This document shows positions 25,057-32,635 of a stretch of 52,705 nucleotides of DNA, one piece after another (within the stretch, counting starts at the first letter, position 1; each line of letters begins with the position of its first letter). Below the pieces are notes generated by a model, which worked only from the letters and a program-made list of their open reading frames with translations, made no database searches and was not told the origin of the DNA. The stretch is from Streptomyces cavernae (GTDB lineage Bacteria > Actinomycetota > Actinomycetes > Streptomycetales > Streptomycetaceae): contig NZ_RPDJ01000051.1 of NCBI RefSeq assembly GCF_004023625.1, forward strand, positions 1 through 52,705, given 5' to 3'. A program made the translations under genes and the position numbers.

Positions 25057-25395
25057 GTGATTCCCGGTGGTGGCCAGCCCAATATGCAGCAGCTGCTTCA
25101 GCAGGCACAGAAGATGCAGCAGGACCTCGCCAACGCCCAGGAGGAACTCGCCCGCACCGAGGTCGACGGCCAGGCCGGCGGCGGCCTGGTGAAGGCGACC
25201 GTGACCGGCTCCGGTGAACTGCGGGCACTGCGGATCGACCCCAAGGCGGTGGACCCGGAGGACACCGAGACCCTCGCCGACCTGATCGTCGCGGCCGTCC
25301 AGGCGGCCAACGAGAACGCGCAGACACTCCAGCAGCAGAAGCTCGGCCCGCTGGCCCAGGGCCTCGGCGGCGGCATCCCCGGCCTGCCGTTCTGA
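25057..25395 (+). CDS. YbaB/EbfC family nucleoid-associated protein
   Basis: 112 residues. N-terminal Gln-rich helix (NMQQLLQQAQKMQQDLANAQ), central sheet (GLVKATVTGSGELRALRIDP) and C-terminal helix (LADLIVAAVQAANENAQ) are the YbaB fold, a small DNA-binding homodimer. GTG start 25057 with AGGAG seven bases upstream. It precedes recR, the usual order in bacteria (often after dnaX, which is absent here). The unusually AT-rich 24863-24935 stretch upstream probably includes its promoter. Confidence 0.95.
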   Translation: MIPGGGQPNMQQLLQQAQKMQQDLANAQEELARTEVDGQAGGGLVKATVTGSGELRALRIDPKAVDPEDTETLADLIVAAVQAANENAQTLQQQKLGPLAQGLGGGIPGLPF

Positions 25396-25399
25396 CCCG

Positions 25400-25560
25400 G
25401 GTTCCGGGCCGTCGACCTGGTTTCCGGGCCGCCGACCCGGGTTCCGGCGCCCCCGGTGACCCGGTGGCGGTGAGACGGTGATCCGGTGCCGGTAACACGG
25501 AGATCCGGTGGCGGTGACACGGTGATCCGGTGACACCGTGGTCCGGTGACACGGTGGTCT
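25400..25560. repeat. Short tandem repeats between ybaB and recR
   Basis: Directly after the ybaB stop, units of about 20 bp built on TTCCGGGCCG-CGACC (25402, 25422, partial at 25442) pass into a second array based on GGTGATCCGGTG/GGTGACACGGTG (about 25455-25560). The spacer has 255 bp and no credible gene. The arrays separate two genes normally found close together. Confidence 0.75.
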
Positions 25561-25650
25561 CCCTCGAGCTCGGCCGGGTCGCCCCTGGTAAGGCGGTCGG
25601 GCGCCAACTACCGTACGTGCGAACGTGCAAAGCAGTGGAAAGGCAGTCCG

Positions 25651-26250
25651 TTGTACGAAGGCGTGGTCCAGGACCTCATCGACGAGCTGGGTCGCCTGCC
25701 CGGCGTCGGGCCCAAGAGCGCGCAGCGGATCGCCTTCCACATCCTGCAGGCCGAGCAGGCCGACGTGCGTCGGCTCGCCCAGGCCCTGATGGAGGTCAAG
25801 GCGAAGGTCCGCTTCTGCGCGACCTGCGGCAACGTGGCACAGGAGGAGCTGTGCAACATCTGCCGCGACGCGCGCCGCGACTCCTCGGTGATCTGTGTGG
25901 TCGAGGAGCCCAAGGACGTCGTCGCGATCGAGCGGACGCGTGAGTTCCGGGGCCGTTACCACGTGCTCGGCGGAGCGATCAGCCCGATCGAGGGCGTGGG
26001 CCCGGACGACCTGCGGATCCGGGAACTGCTGGCCAGGCTGGCCGACGGCACGGTCACCGAGCTGATCCTCGCCACGGACCCCAATCTGGAGGGGGAGGCC
26101 ACGGCCACGTATCTGGCGCGCATGATCAAGCCCATGGGCCTCAAGGTCACCCGCCTGGCCAGCGGACTCCCGGTGGGAGGCGATCTGGAATACGCGGACG
26201 AGGTCACTTTGGGCCGCGCCTTCGAGGGGAGACGACTCCTAGATGTCTGA
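25651..26250 (+). CDS. recR: Recombination protein RecR
   Basis: 199 residues, the normal RecR length, from TTG 25651 (GGAAAGG upstream). Helix-hairpin-helix ELGRLPGVGPKSAQRIAFH (12-30), C4 zinc finger with C56, C59, C68 and C71 (FCATCGN...LCNIC), and Toprim domain (SVICVVEEPKDVVAIE, YHVLGGAISPIEGVGPDDL, ATDPNLEGEATATYL). Works with RecO/RecF to load RecA at single-stranded gaps. Overlaps the next gene by eight bases. Confidence 0.98.
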   Translation: MYEGVVQDLIDELGRLPGVGPKSAQRIAFHILQAEQADVRRLAQALMEVKAKVRFCATCGNVAQEELCNICRDARRDSSVICVVEEPKDVVAIERTREFRGRYHVLGGAISPIEGVGPDDLRIRELLARLADGTVTELILATDPNLEGEATATYLARMIKPMGLKVTRLASGLPVGGDLEYADEVTLGRAFEGRRLLDV

Positions 26251-26944
26251 CACCACCATGCCTTCGAACCTGGGGACTGTGATGCCCGACGCCACGCTGC
26301 ACGCGACCGGTCAGGACCCGGACGACTTCGCGGTCCAGATCGCCGACCAGGTGGAGAGCTTCCTCGTCGCCGTGACCGAGGTCGCCCGTGGGGACGAGCC
26401 GGACTCGGCCATCCCCTTCCTGCTCCTGGAGGTCTCCCAGCTGCTGCTGGCGGGCGGCCGGCTGGGCGCGCACGAGGACATCGTGCCCGACGAGCGCTAC
26501 GAGCCCGACCTGGGCCCCGAGGGGGACGTCGACGAACTCCGCGAACGCCTCGCGCGGCTCCTGGACCCGGTGGACGTCTACTCCGAGGTCTTCGACCCGT
26601 ACGAGCCGCGCCGGGCCCCGGTGGCCTGCCGCATCTCCGACGACCTGGCGGACGTGGTCACCGACCTGCGCCACGGCATGGCCCACTACCGTGCGGGCCG
26701 CACCGTCGAGGCCCTGTGGTGGTGGCAGTTCTCGTACTTCTCGAACTGGGGCTCCACCGCCTCCGGTGCGCTGCGCGCCCTGCAGTCCCTGGTCGCCCAT
26801 GTCCGTCTGAACCAGCCCCTGGAGGAACTGGACGGCCTCGACACCGACCAGGACCTCGGCGAGGAGAACCTCGCGGAGGAGGCGGGCCGTGTGATGGCGG
26901 AGGAGATCGCGGCACCGCTGGGGCTGCGCCGGGCCAAGCAGTAG
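26243..26944 (+). CDS. DUF5063 domain-containing protein
   Basis: 233 residues, ATG 26243, overlapping recR by 8 bp. Acidic soluble protein: PDDFAVQIADQVESFLVAVTEVARG, SQLLLAGGRLGAHEDIVPDE, and a Trp-rich stretch VEALWWWQFSYFSNWGSTASGAL. This is the DUF5063 family that regularly follows recR in actinomycetes; function unknown. Its 3' end word CCGGGCCAAGCAG (26929-26941) recurs just after the stop (26950-26962). Confidence 0.9.
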   Translation: MSDTTMPSNLGTVMPDATLHATGQDPDDFAVQIADQVESFLVAVTEVARGDEPDSAIPFLLLEVSQLLLAGGRLGAHEDIVPDERYEPDLGPEGDVDELRERLARLLDPVDVYSEVFDPYEPRRAPVACRISDDLADVVTDLRHGMAHYRAGRTVEALWWWQFSYFSNWGSTASGALRALQSLVAHVRLNQPLEELDGLDTDQDLGEENLAEEAGRVMAEEIAAPLGLRRAKQ

Positions 26945-27152
26945 GTCCCCCGGGCCAAGCAGGGGACCGCCGGGCTCGGCCGGGCCGGGGATTGCGGGGC
27001 GTGGCCGAACGCCGGGGCCTGCGCGGCGTGCAGGAGCTTGGACGACCGGGGTTGCACGTCGGGCGCGCGGCCTGGCTTGCATGGCCAAGGGCTGCAGGGG
27101 CAAGAGCCTGCACGGTCTACGGCCTGCACGGTCAAGGGCCTGCACGGTCAAG
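26929..27152. repeat. 3'-end duplication plus 16-bp tandem repeat
   Basis: Two elements in the spacer after the DUF5063 gene: the 13-bp word CCGGGCCAAGCAG at 26929 (coding) and 26950 (non-coding), and three 16-bp units at 27105, 27121 and 27137, the last two identical (GGCCTGCACGGTCAAG). The third unit runs into the hairpin at 27150-27200. Confidence 0.8.
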
Positions 27153-27200
27153 GGCCTGCGGCCGCGGCGGGGATCAACCCGCCGCGGCCGCAAGCCCCTT
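27150..27200. terminator. Strong bidirectional hairpin
   Basis: A perfect 14-bp GC-only core, GCGGCCGCGGCGGG (27158-27171) with CCCGCCGCGGCCGC (27178-27191), six-base loop GATCAA, extended outward by AAGGG/CCCTT with small mismatches. It sits between converging genes and includes the stop codon of the minus-strand pseudogene. No long T-tract on either side. Confidence 0.75.
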
Positions 27201-27911
27201 GACCAGGGTGATCACCCCTCCTGCGAGCGCGAGCAGCAGGACGAGCATCCTGGCCCGCCCCTCGGGAACGCGCGCCGCGAGAACCCTGCCGATCAGGGCG
27301 CCTACGGCCATCGCGCCGCCGGCGAGGAGCCAGAGCGGGGCCGGGAGCCGCGGCGCCCCGTTGGACGCCACGGAGAAGGCGTTGACGACGACGCCGTAGA
27401 ACTGCGCGTGGGTACGAATTCCCGTACCGGACATCCCGCGTTGACCGCGTACAGGGACACGGGCGGTCCGCCCACCCCGGCCGCCGAGTTCATGAACCCG
27501 CCCGCCGCACCGGCCACCACCGCACCCTTCGTGCCGTTCAGCGCGGGCACCCGGGCGCTTCGCATGACGAGCACCACGGCCACCGTCACCAGAGCCCCCA
27601 TGACAGCGAGCAGCGCCGGTTCCGGCAGCCGCCGGGCCGGCCAGGTCCCGGCGGGCACTGTGCACGCCGCGGCGACGCACAGCGGCACCATGGCCGCCGG
27701 TCGCACCCGCCGCCATCCACCGACCAGTCCCACGACGCTGATCGCCCCGGCGGCACAGTTGGCCAGCGCCACTGCCTCGGCTGGCCCCAGCACCAGTACC
27801 AGCGCGGGTACGGCGACGAGCGCGAAAGCCATCCCGGTGAGCCACTGGGACGCAGGAGCCGAGCAGGACGATCGCCGCCAGTAGCACGTCCGCCCGCACG
27901 TCCCCGCCCAC
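27174..27911 (-). pseudogene. TauE/SafE (TSUP) family permease, broken by two frameshifts
   Basis: Frame 1 gives the first segment (VLLAAIVLLGS) and the last third (FYGVVVNAFSVASNGAP to the stop, with two spans). Frame 2 (27302-27832) gives the middle (SQWLTGMAFALVAVPALVLV, GGFMNSAAGVGGPPVSLYAV). Together they make a normal TSUP anion permease of about 245 residues. Shifts lie near 27855 and near 27410. They compensate, so the long frame stays open but the middle 430 bp would be read as Arg/Gly-rich nonsense. Decay or sequencing error. Confidence 0.8.
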
Positions 27912-27979
27912 TCAGCCCGCCTGCCTGGTCAGTCCGCTTGCCCAGTCAGTCCGCCTGCCCAGCCAGTCCGCCCCGGGCA
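27911..27979. repeat. 17-18 bp tandem repeat
   Basis: Units built on TCAGTCCGCCTGCCCAG start near 27911, 27929, 27946 and 27963, diverging at the edges. It lies upstream of the broken permease in a 318-bp gap (27912-28229). The rest of that gap is GC-rich up to the SgcJ-like gene; its ribosome site AGGAG is at 28218-28222. Confidence 0.7.
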
Positions 27980-28229
27980 CCTCAGCCCGCCCCGCCCACT
28001 CAGTCCGCCGCGGCCGTCCGGCGGCCCTGGTGGCCCCAACCGTTGTGGCAGTTGTGGCCGGGCGTGGCCGTCGTGGCGTGGTGGGCGTCACGGCCGTAAC
28101 TCTCCGTACTTTGGACGCTTGTTGTCCACCCCCTGTACGTCCCCTGCACGGGCCTTAACCCGTTTCCCGCGAGTCTGGAACCACTCCCCGACAGGGAGCA
28201 ACCGACAACCCAGACACAGGAGTTGCCGC

Positions 28230-28739
28230 ATGACGCGCAAGACCCGTACAGCGACCGTGGCCATCGCCGCTCTCGTGGTGGCAGGCACTCTCACTGCCGG
28301 GGTCAGCATCGCCACCCCGGAGCAGAGCGCACCGGCCGTCGCAGCCAAGCCCACCAAGAAGCAGATCACCGCCCTCTTCGACGGCTGGAACGCCGCGTTG
28401 AAGAGCGGCGACCCGCAGAAGGTGGCCGCCCGCTACGCCAAGGACGCGGTGCTGCTCCCCACCGCCTCGCCGAAGATCCGCACCAACCACGCCGAGATAG
28501 TCGACTACTTCGAGCACTTCCTGGCGAACAAGCCGCAGGGCAAGAAGATCAGAACGATCGTCAACGTCCTGGACTCCAACTCGGCCATCGACACGGGGCT
28601 GTACGAGTTCACGCTCACCGACCCGAAGACCGGCGAGAAGCGCAAGGTCGAGGCCCGCTACACCTACGAGTACGAGAAGCGCGGCGGCAAGTGGCTCATC
28701 GTCAACCACCACTCCTCGGTACTCCCGCCCGCAAGCTGA
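28230..28739 (+). CDS. Secreted SgcJ/EcaC-family (NTF2-like) protein
   Basis: 169 residues, ATG 28230 with AGGAG seven bases upstream. Sec signal peptide (KTRTATVAIAALVVAGTLTAG, cleavage near AVA-AK at about 39 or earlier). The mature part is NTF2-like, as in SgcJ/EcaC and CaMKII-association domains: ITALFDGWNAALKSGDPQKVAARYAKDAVLLPT, EIVDYFEHFLANKP, GKWLIVNHHSS. Named by fold; enzymatic activity is unproven. Its last 38 bp overlap the 3' end of the opposing kinase gene. Confidence 0.88.
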   Translation: MTRKTRTATVAIAALVVAGTLTAGVSIATPEQSAPAVAAKPTKKQITALFDGWNAALKSGDPQKVAARYAKDAVLLPTASPKIRTNHAEIVDYFEHFLANKPQGKKIRTIVNVLDSNSAIDTGLYEFTLTDPKTGEKRKVEARYTYEYEKRGGKWLIVNHHSSVLPPAS

Positions 28740-30096
28740 TCCGCACGCACAGCCCGGCCGTTCCGTCCGGCCTGGGCCTGCCGTCCCGCAGGGTCACGGT
28801 GCCGCCGTCGTCCGTCACCAACTGGCGGACGATGGCGAGCCCGAGCCCCGAGCCGGACCGGCCGGTCAGTCCCTGGCCCCGCCAGAACCGGTCGAAGGCG
28901 CGCGCCTTCTCGGCATCCGACATACCGGGACCCTGGTCCTCCACCTCCAGGACCACCTCACGACTGCCCGCGCCCGCCACCCGCACGGTGATCGTCGAAC
29001 CGTCGGGAGACACCTCCAGGGCGTTGGAGAGCACGTTGTCCAGCACCTGCTCCAAGTGACCGGGGCTGGACAACACCAGCGGCCGGCCGCCGGCCTCTCC
29101 CCTGAGCGCGACGGCGACTCCGCGCTCGTCGGCGGCCGGTCTCCACACCGCGAGCCGTTCCTCCACCAGATCCCGCAGCGGCACCGGTTCGGCGGCCGTC
29201 ACCTTCGCCTCCGCCCGCGCCAGCACGAGCAGCCCGTTGACCAGCCGGCTCATCCGGACCACCTCGGCGGTGGCCTGCTCCACGTCCTCCCGTACGAACT
29301 CGTCGTCCACGCCGTCCGCGATGTTGTCCAGCGACAGCCTGAGCGCCGTGAGCGGGGTGCGGAGTTGGTGCGAGGCGTCGGCGACGAAGATGCGCTGGGA
29401 GCCGATCAGCGTGTCCAGGCGTTCCGCGCCCGTGTTCAGGGTGCGCGCCAACTGCTGGGTCTCCGGTGGGCCCGTCACCGGCGAACGGGCCGTCAGATCC
29501 CCGTCCCCGAACTTGCTCGCCATGTCGTTGAGCTGGCGCAACGGCCGGGTCAGCCGACGGGCGACGATCGCACCGAGGCCGGCGGCGACGGCCAGCACCC
29601 CGACGGCGAGCGCGGCCCGGAAGCCCCAGATCGTCCACAGCCGCTTGCTCAGGTCGGACGTCGAGTACCTGATCCGGACCGCCCCAACGATCTGCGGGCC
29701 TTCCTCGGCGGGGACGGTGATCACGAGGTGGGAGCCCCAGACGAAGGGGGCGCCCCAGTCGGTCGTGACCCGACCGGACCGCAGGGCCGCCCGCACGGCC
29801 TCGTCGCGGGACGCGAGCGGCAGTCCGGCGATCTTCGTCCCGTCGGAGGAGACGACCTGCACCACCGTGCCGGTCTGTTCCTCCTCGTTGTACGCGGACG
29901 CCATCCGCACCAGCGCCTCGCGTGACTCCGGATCCTCGTCGCCCAGCAGCACGGCCATGATCGTGGCCTCCCGCCGCAGAGACGCCTCCGTGTCGTCGCG
30001 GAGCTGCTCGGTCAGCGTGAACGCCACGGGCACGGTGAAGGCCGCGAGCGCTACGGCGACCAGCAGGACGTAGCTGACGATCAGCTGGCGGATCAC
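28702..30096 (-). CDS. Sensor histidine kinase (HAMP, HisKA type)
   Basis: 464 residues. TM1 (about 5-28), an outer sensor region of about 120 residues, TM2 (FRAALAVGVLAVAAGLGAIVA), HAMP (RRLTRPLRQLNDMASKFGDGDL), HisKA box (FVADASHQLRTPLTALRLSL), N box (VLSNALEVSPDG), G boxes (DQGPGMS, GSGLGLAIV). GTG start overlapping the regulator stop (GTGA). The 3' end overlaps the opposing secreted-protein gene by 38 bp. Signal unknown. Confidence 0.95.
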   Translation of the reverse strand: MIRQLIVSYVLLVAVALAAFTVPVAFTLTEQLRDDTEASLRREATIMAVLLGDEDPESREALVRMASAYNEEEQTGTVVQVVSSDGTKIAGLPLASRDEAVRAALRSGRVTTDWGAPFVWGSHLVITVPAEEGPQIVGAVRIRYSTSDLSKRLWTIWGFRAALAVGVLAVAAGLGAIVARRLTRPLRQLNDMASKFGDGDLTARSPVTGPPETQQLARTLNTGAERLDTLIGSQRIFVADASHQLRTPLTALRLSLDNIADGVDDEFVREDVEQATAEVVRMSRLVNGLLVLARAEAKVTAAEPVPLRDLVEERLAVWRPAADERGVAVALRGEAGGRPLVLSSPGHLEQVLDNVLSNALEVSPDGSTITVRVAGAGSREVVLEVEDQGPGMSDAEKARAFDRFWRGQGLTGRSGSGLGLAIVRQLVTDDGGTVTLRDGRPRPDGTAGLCVRISLRAGVPRSGG

Positions 30097-30929
30097 GGCG
30101 CGCCACCGGATCCGCTGGATGTGCCGGGCCCGCTGGACGTACCTGGCCGGCCGGAAGTGCCGGGCCCGTCCGGTGTGCCGGTCCCGGCCGATGTGCCGGG
30201 CCCGCCCGGCGTGCCCGGCTCACCGGGAGCGCTGCCTGCTGCTATCTCCAGCCGGAACCCGACCCCGCGCACCGCCTCGATGGTGATCGCCCCCGCCAGC
30301 TTCCGGCGCAGCGCCGCCACGTGCACGTCCAGTGTCTTCGTGGGTCCGAACCAGTTCGCGTCCCAGACCGCCTCCATGATCTGCTCGCGCGACATCAGTG
30401 CGCCGGGTTCCTCGGTGAGGAAGGCGAGCAGGTCGTACTCCTTGGGGGCGAGCGCCACCTCCGCGCCGTCCAGCCGGACGCGGGCCGCCTTGCGGTCGAT
30501 GGTGAGCCGGGCGCCGTACTGGTCGGGGCCGCTGCGGCCGCCCGATCCGCCGGGTCCGCTCTCGGTGGCGCCCCGCGGCTGCACGCGCCGCATCACCGCC
30601 CGGATGCGGGCGATGACCTCGCGGACGCCGAAGGGTTTGGATACGTAGTCGTCGGCGCCTATCTCCAGGCCCACCACCCGGTCGGTCTCGTCGCTGCGTG
30701 CGCTGATCACGATGATCGGTACGTCGCCGCGCTCGCGCAGGACCTTGCAGACGTCCAGCCCGTCGGTGTCGGGCAGGCCGAGGTCGAGGAGCACGACGTC
30801 GTAGGGACTTTCGTGAGCCAGGGCCGCCGCGCCCGTGGTCACCCACTCCACCTCGAACCCGTAGCGCAGCAGGCCACGCCGGAGCGACTCGGCGACCGGT
30901 TCGTCGTCTTCCACCAGCAGTACGCGCAC
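30093..30929 (-). CDS. OmpR-family response regulator with PGTS-rich tail
   Basis: 278 residues. Receiver domain with E7/D8/D9, phospho-acceptor D49 (VVLLDLGLPD) and K in YVSKPFG; then the OmpR winged helix (VALAPKEYDLLAFL, WFGPTKTLDVHVAALRRKL, VRGVGFRLEI). After the domain, about 40 residues are made of GPGTS/GTPDG-like repeats, unusual for the family. Start ATG at 30929 within ATGCGCGTACTGCTGG on the minus strand. Coupled to the kinase downstream. Confidence 0.94.
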   Translation of the reverse strand: MRVLLVEDDEPVAESLRRGLLRYGFEVEWVTTGAAALAHESPYDVVLLDLGLPDTDGLDVCKVLRERGDVPIIVISARSDETDRVVGLEIGADDYVSKPFGVREVIARIRAVMRRVQPRGATESGPGGSGGRSGPDQYGARLTIDRKAARVRLDGAEVALAPKEYDLLAFLTEEPGALMSREQIMEAVWDANWFGPTKTLDVHVAALRRKLAGAITIEAVRGVGFRLEIAAGSAPGEPGTPGGPGTSAGTGTPDGPGTSGRPGTSSGPGTSSGSGGAP

Positions 30930-31108
30930 GAGGCGAACGATAGTCCTTGAACTCTCAGGGACTTATGGGAGTACCGGCGGTAAGAGAGGCTGCTGGGCAG
31001 AGAGGCTGCTGGGCCGCTGGGGTGTGGCATTCGGTGACGACGGGAAGGGGGCCGGTGTGATGCCGGGCACTTTCCGAGTGCCGGGCGGTCTGGCGGGCAT
31101 GCGCCGTC

Positions 31109-31176
31109 CTGGAGCGGCCGGACGCTGCCGTACCGGAGCGGCCGGACACGGAAGGACCGGAGCGGCCGGACACGGA
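31109..31176. repeat. Direct repeat GGAGCGGCCGGACACGGA
   Basis: A 21-bp word, ACCGGAGCGGCCGGACACGGA, occurs at 31132-31152 and 31156-31176, with a partial third copy (GGAGCGGCCGGAC) near 31111. Part of the 391-bp gap between the response regulator and aspartokinase. Nearby at 30981-31015 the word AGAGGCTGCTGGGC also occurs twice. No gene is credible here. Confidence 0.7.
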
Positions 31177-31245
31177 CGTCCTGGAACGCCGACCACCCGG
31201 ATGATCACACAGTGAGCGGGACATCTCACGATCCGATACTCCCGG

Positions 31246-31271
31246 GGCCGGATCCGGCCGCTCGTTAAACT
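31246..31271 (+). promoter_or_regulatory. Candidate promoter/operator of the aspartokinase operon
   Basis: The 14-bp palindrome GGCCGGATCCGGCC (31246-31259) lies six bases before TAAACT (31266-31271), which fits the actinomycete -10 form TANNNT. The start codon is 50 bp further on. No clear -35 box; the palindrome occupies the usual -10/-35 spacer. No lysine-riboswitch-like structure was seen. Confidence 0.35.
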
Positions 31272-31320
31272 GAGTCGACCGCAGTCGTGCGGTACGAGAC
31301 GGACTGAGCGAGGAGCGCAC

Positions 31321-32604
31321 GTGGGCCTTGTCGTGCAGAAGTACGGAGGCTCATCCGTAGCCGATGCCGAGGGCATCAAGCGCGTCGCCAAGCGGATCGT
31401 GGAAGCGAAGAAGAACGGCAACCAGGTGGTTGTCGTGGTTTCCGCGATGGGCGACACGACGGACGAGCTGATCGATCTCGCCGAGCAGGTATCCCCGATG
31501 CCGGCCGGGCGGGAGTTCGACATGCTGCTGACCGCCGGAGAGCGGATCTCCATGGCCCTGCTGGCGATGGCGATCAAAAACCTGGGCCACGAGGCCCAGT
31601 CGTTCACCGGCAGCCAGGCGGGCGTCATCACCGACTCCGTCCACAACAAAGCCCGGATCATCGACGTAACCCCGGGGCGCATCCGCACGGCGCTGGACGA
31701 GGGCAACATCGCCATCGTCGCCGGTTTCCAGGGTGTCTCGCAGGACAAGAAGGACATCACCACGCTCGGTCGGGGCGGCTCCGACACCACCGCGGTCGCG
31801 CTCGCCGCGGCGCTGGACGCCGAGGTGTGCGAGATCTACACCGATGTGGACGGCGTCTTCACCGCCGACCCGCGCGTGGTGAAGAAGGCCCGGAAGATCG
31901 ACTGGATCTCCTTCGAGGACATGCTGGAGCTCGCCAGCTCCGGCTCCAAGGTGCTGCTCCACCGCTGTGTGGAGTACGCCCGCCGTTACAACATCCCGAT
32001 TCATGTGCGCTCGTCCTTCAGCGGACTGCAGGGCACCTGGGTCAGCAGTGAGCCGATTCAGCAAGGGCAAGGGGACCAGAAGGTGGAGCAGGCCATCATC
32101 TCCGGTGTCGCGCACGACACCTCCGAGGCCAAGATCACGGTCGTCGGCGTGCCGGACAAGCCGGGCGAGGCCGCCGTGATCTTCCGCGCCATCGCCAATG
32201 CCGAAATCAACATCGACATGGTCGTGCAGAACGTGTCCGCGGTCACGACCGGCCTCACGGACATCTCCTTCACCCTGCCGAAGGCCGAGGGCCGCAAGGC
32301 GATCGACGCCCTGGAGAAGGCGAAGACGGCGATCGGTTTCGAATCGCTGCGCTACGACGACCAGATCGGCAAGATCTCCCTGGTCGGCGCCGGTATGAAG
32401 ACCAACCCGGGAGTCACCGCCTCGTTCTTCGAGGCGCTCAGCGACGCGGGCGTGAACATCGAGCTGATCTCGACCTCCGAGATCCGTATCTCGGTCGTCA
32501 CGCGCGCCGACGACGTCAACGAGGCGGTCCGTGCCGTGCACACCGCCTTCGGACTCGACTCCGACTCCGACGAGGCCGTGGTCTACGGAGGCACCGGGCG
32601 GTGA
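31321..32604 (+). CDS. lysC: Aspartokinase (lysine/threonine-sensitive type)
   Basis: 427 residues, GTG start 31321 with GAGGAGCGC upstream. Kinase domain: VQKYGGSSVAD (6-14), LTAGERISMALLAMA, TTLGRGGSDTTAVALAAAL, YTDVDGVFTADPR. C-terminal pair of ACT domains (VVGVPDKPGEAAVIFRAIANAEINIDM, VELISTSEIRIS-type) bind feedback inhibitors. Makes aspartyl phosphate, the first step to Lys, Thr, Met and diaminopimelate. asd follows 31 bp downstream. An internal in-frame GTG may also give a regulatory beta chain, as in Corynebacterium. Also called ask in Streptomyces. Confidence 0.97.
   Translation: MGLVVQKYGGSSVADAEGIKRVAKRIVEAKKNGNQVVVVVSAMGDTTDELIDLAEQVSPMPAGREFDMLLTAGERISMALLAMAIKNLGHEAQSFTGSQAGVITDSVHNKARIIDVTPGRIRTALDEGNIAIVAGFQGVSQDKKDITTLGRGGSDTTAVALAAALDAEVCEIYTDVDGVFTADPRVVKKARKIDWISFEDMLELASSGSKVLLHRCVEYARRYNIPIHVRSSFSGLQGTWVSSEPIQQGQGDQKVEQAIISGVAHDTSEAKITVVGVPDKPGEAAVIFRAIANAEINIDMVVQNVSAVTTGLTDISFTLPKAEGRKAIDALEKAKTAIGFESLRYDDQIGKISLVGAGMKTNPGVTASFFEALSDAGVNIELISTSEIRISVVTRADDVNEAVRAVHTAFGLDSDSDEAVVYGGTGR
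32083..32604 (+). other. Candidate internal translation start: aspartokinase beta subunit
   Basis: GTG at 32083-32085 is codon 255 of the aspartokinase frame and is preceded by AAGGGG about eight bases upstream. It would make a 173-residue chain of both ACT domains (VEQAIISGVAHDTSEAK on). In Corynebacterium and Bacillus, nested starts at the matching place give alpha2-beta2 enzymes. The placement is seen; translation here is inferred. Confidence 0.5.
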
Positions 32605-32635
32605 CCGAGTTCTACGACGGAGGCGCGGGCCGCTG

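Noticed and set aside
31024..31215. 63-codon frame before aspartokinase
   Set aside because: It is made by the 21-bp repeat and has no coding-like composition.
31230..31320. Lysine riboswitch before aspartokinase
   Set aside because: The 5' region is too short and lacks the conserved helices; only a palindrome and a -10-like box are seen.
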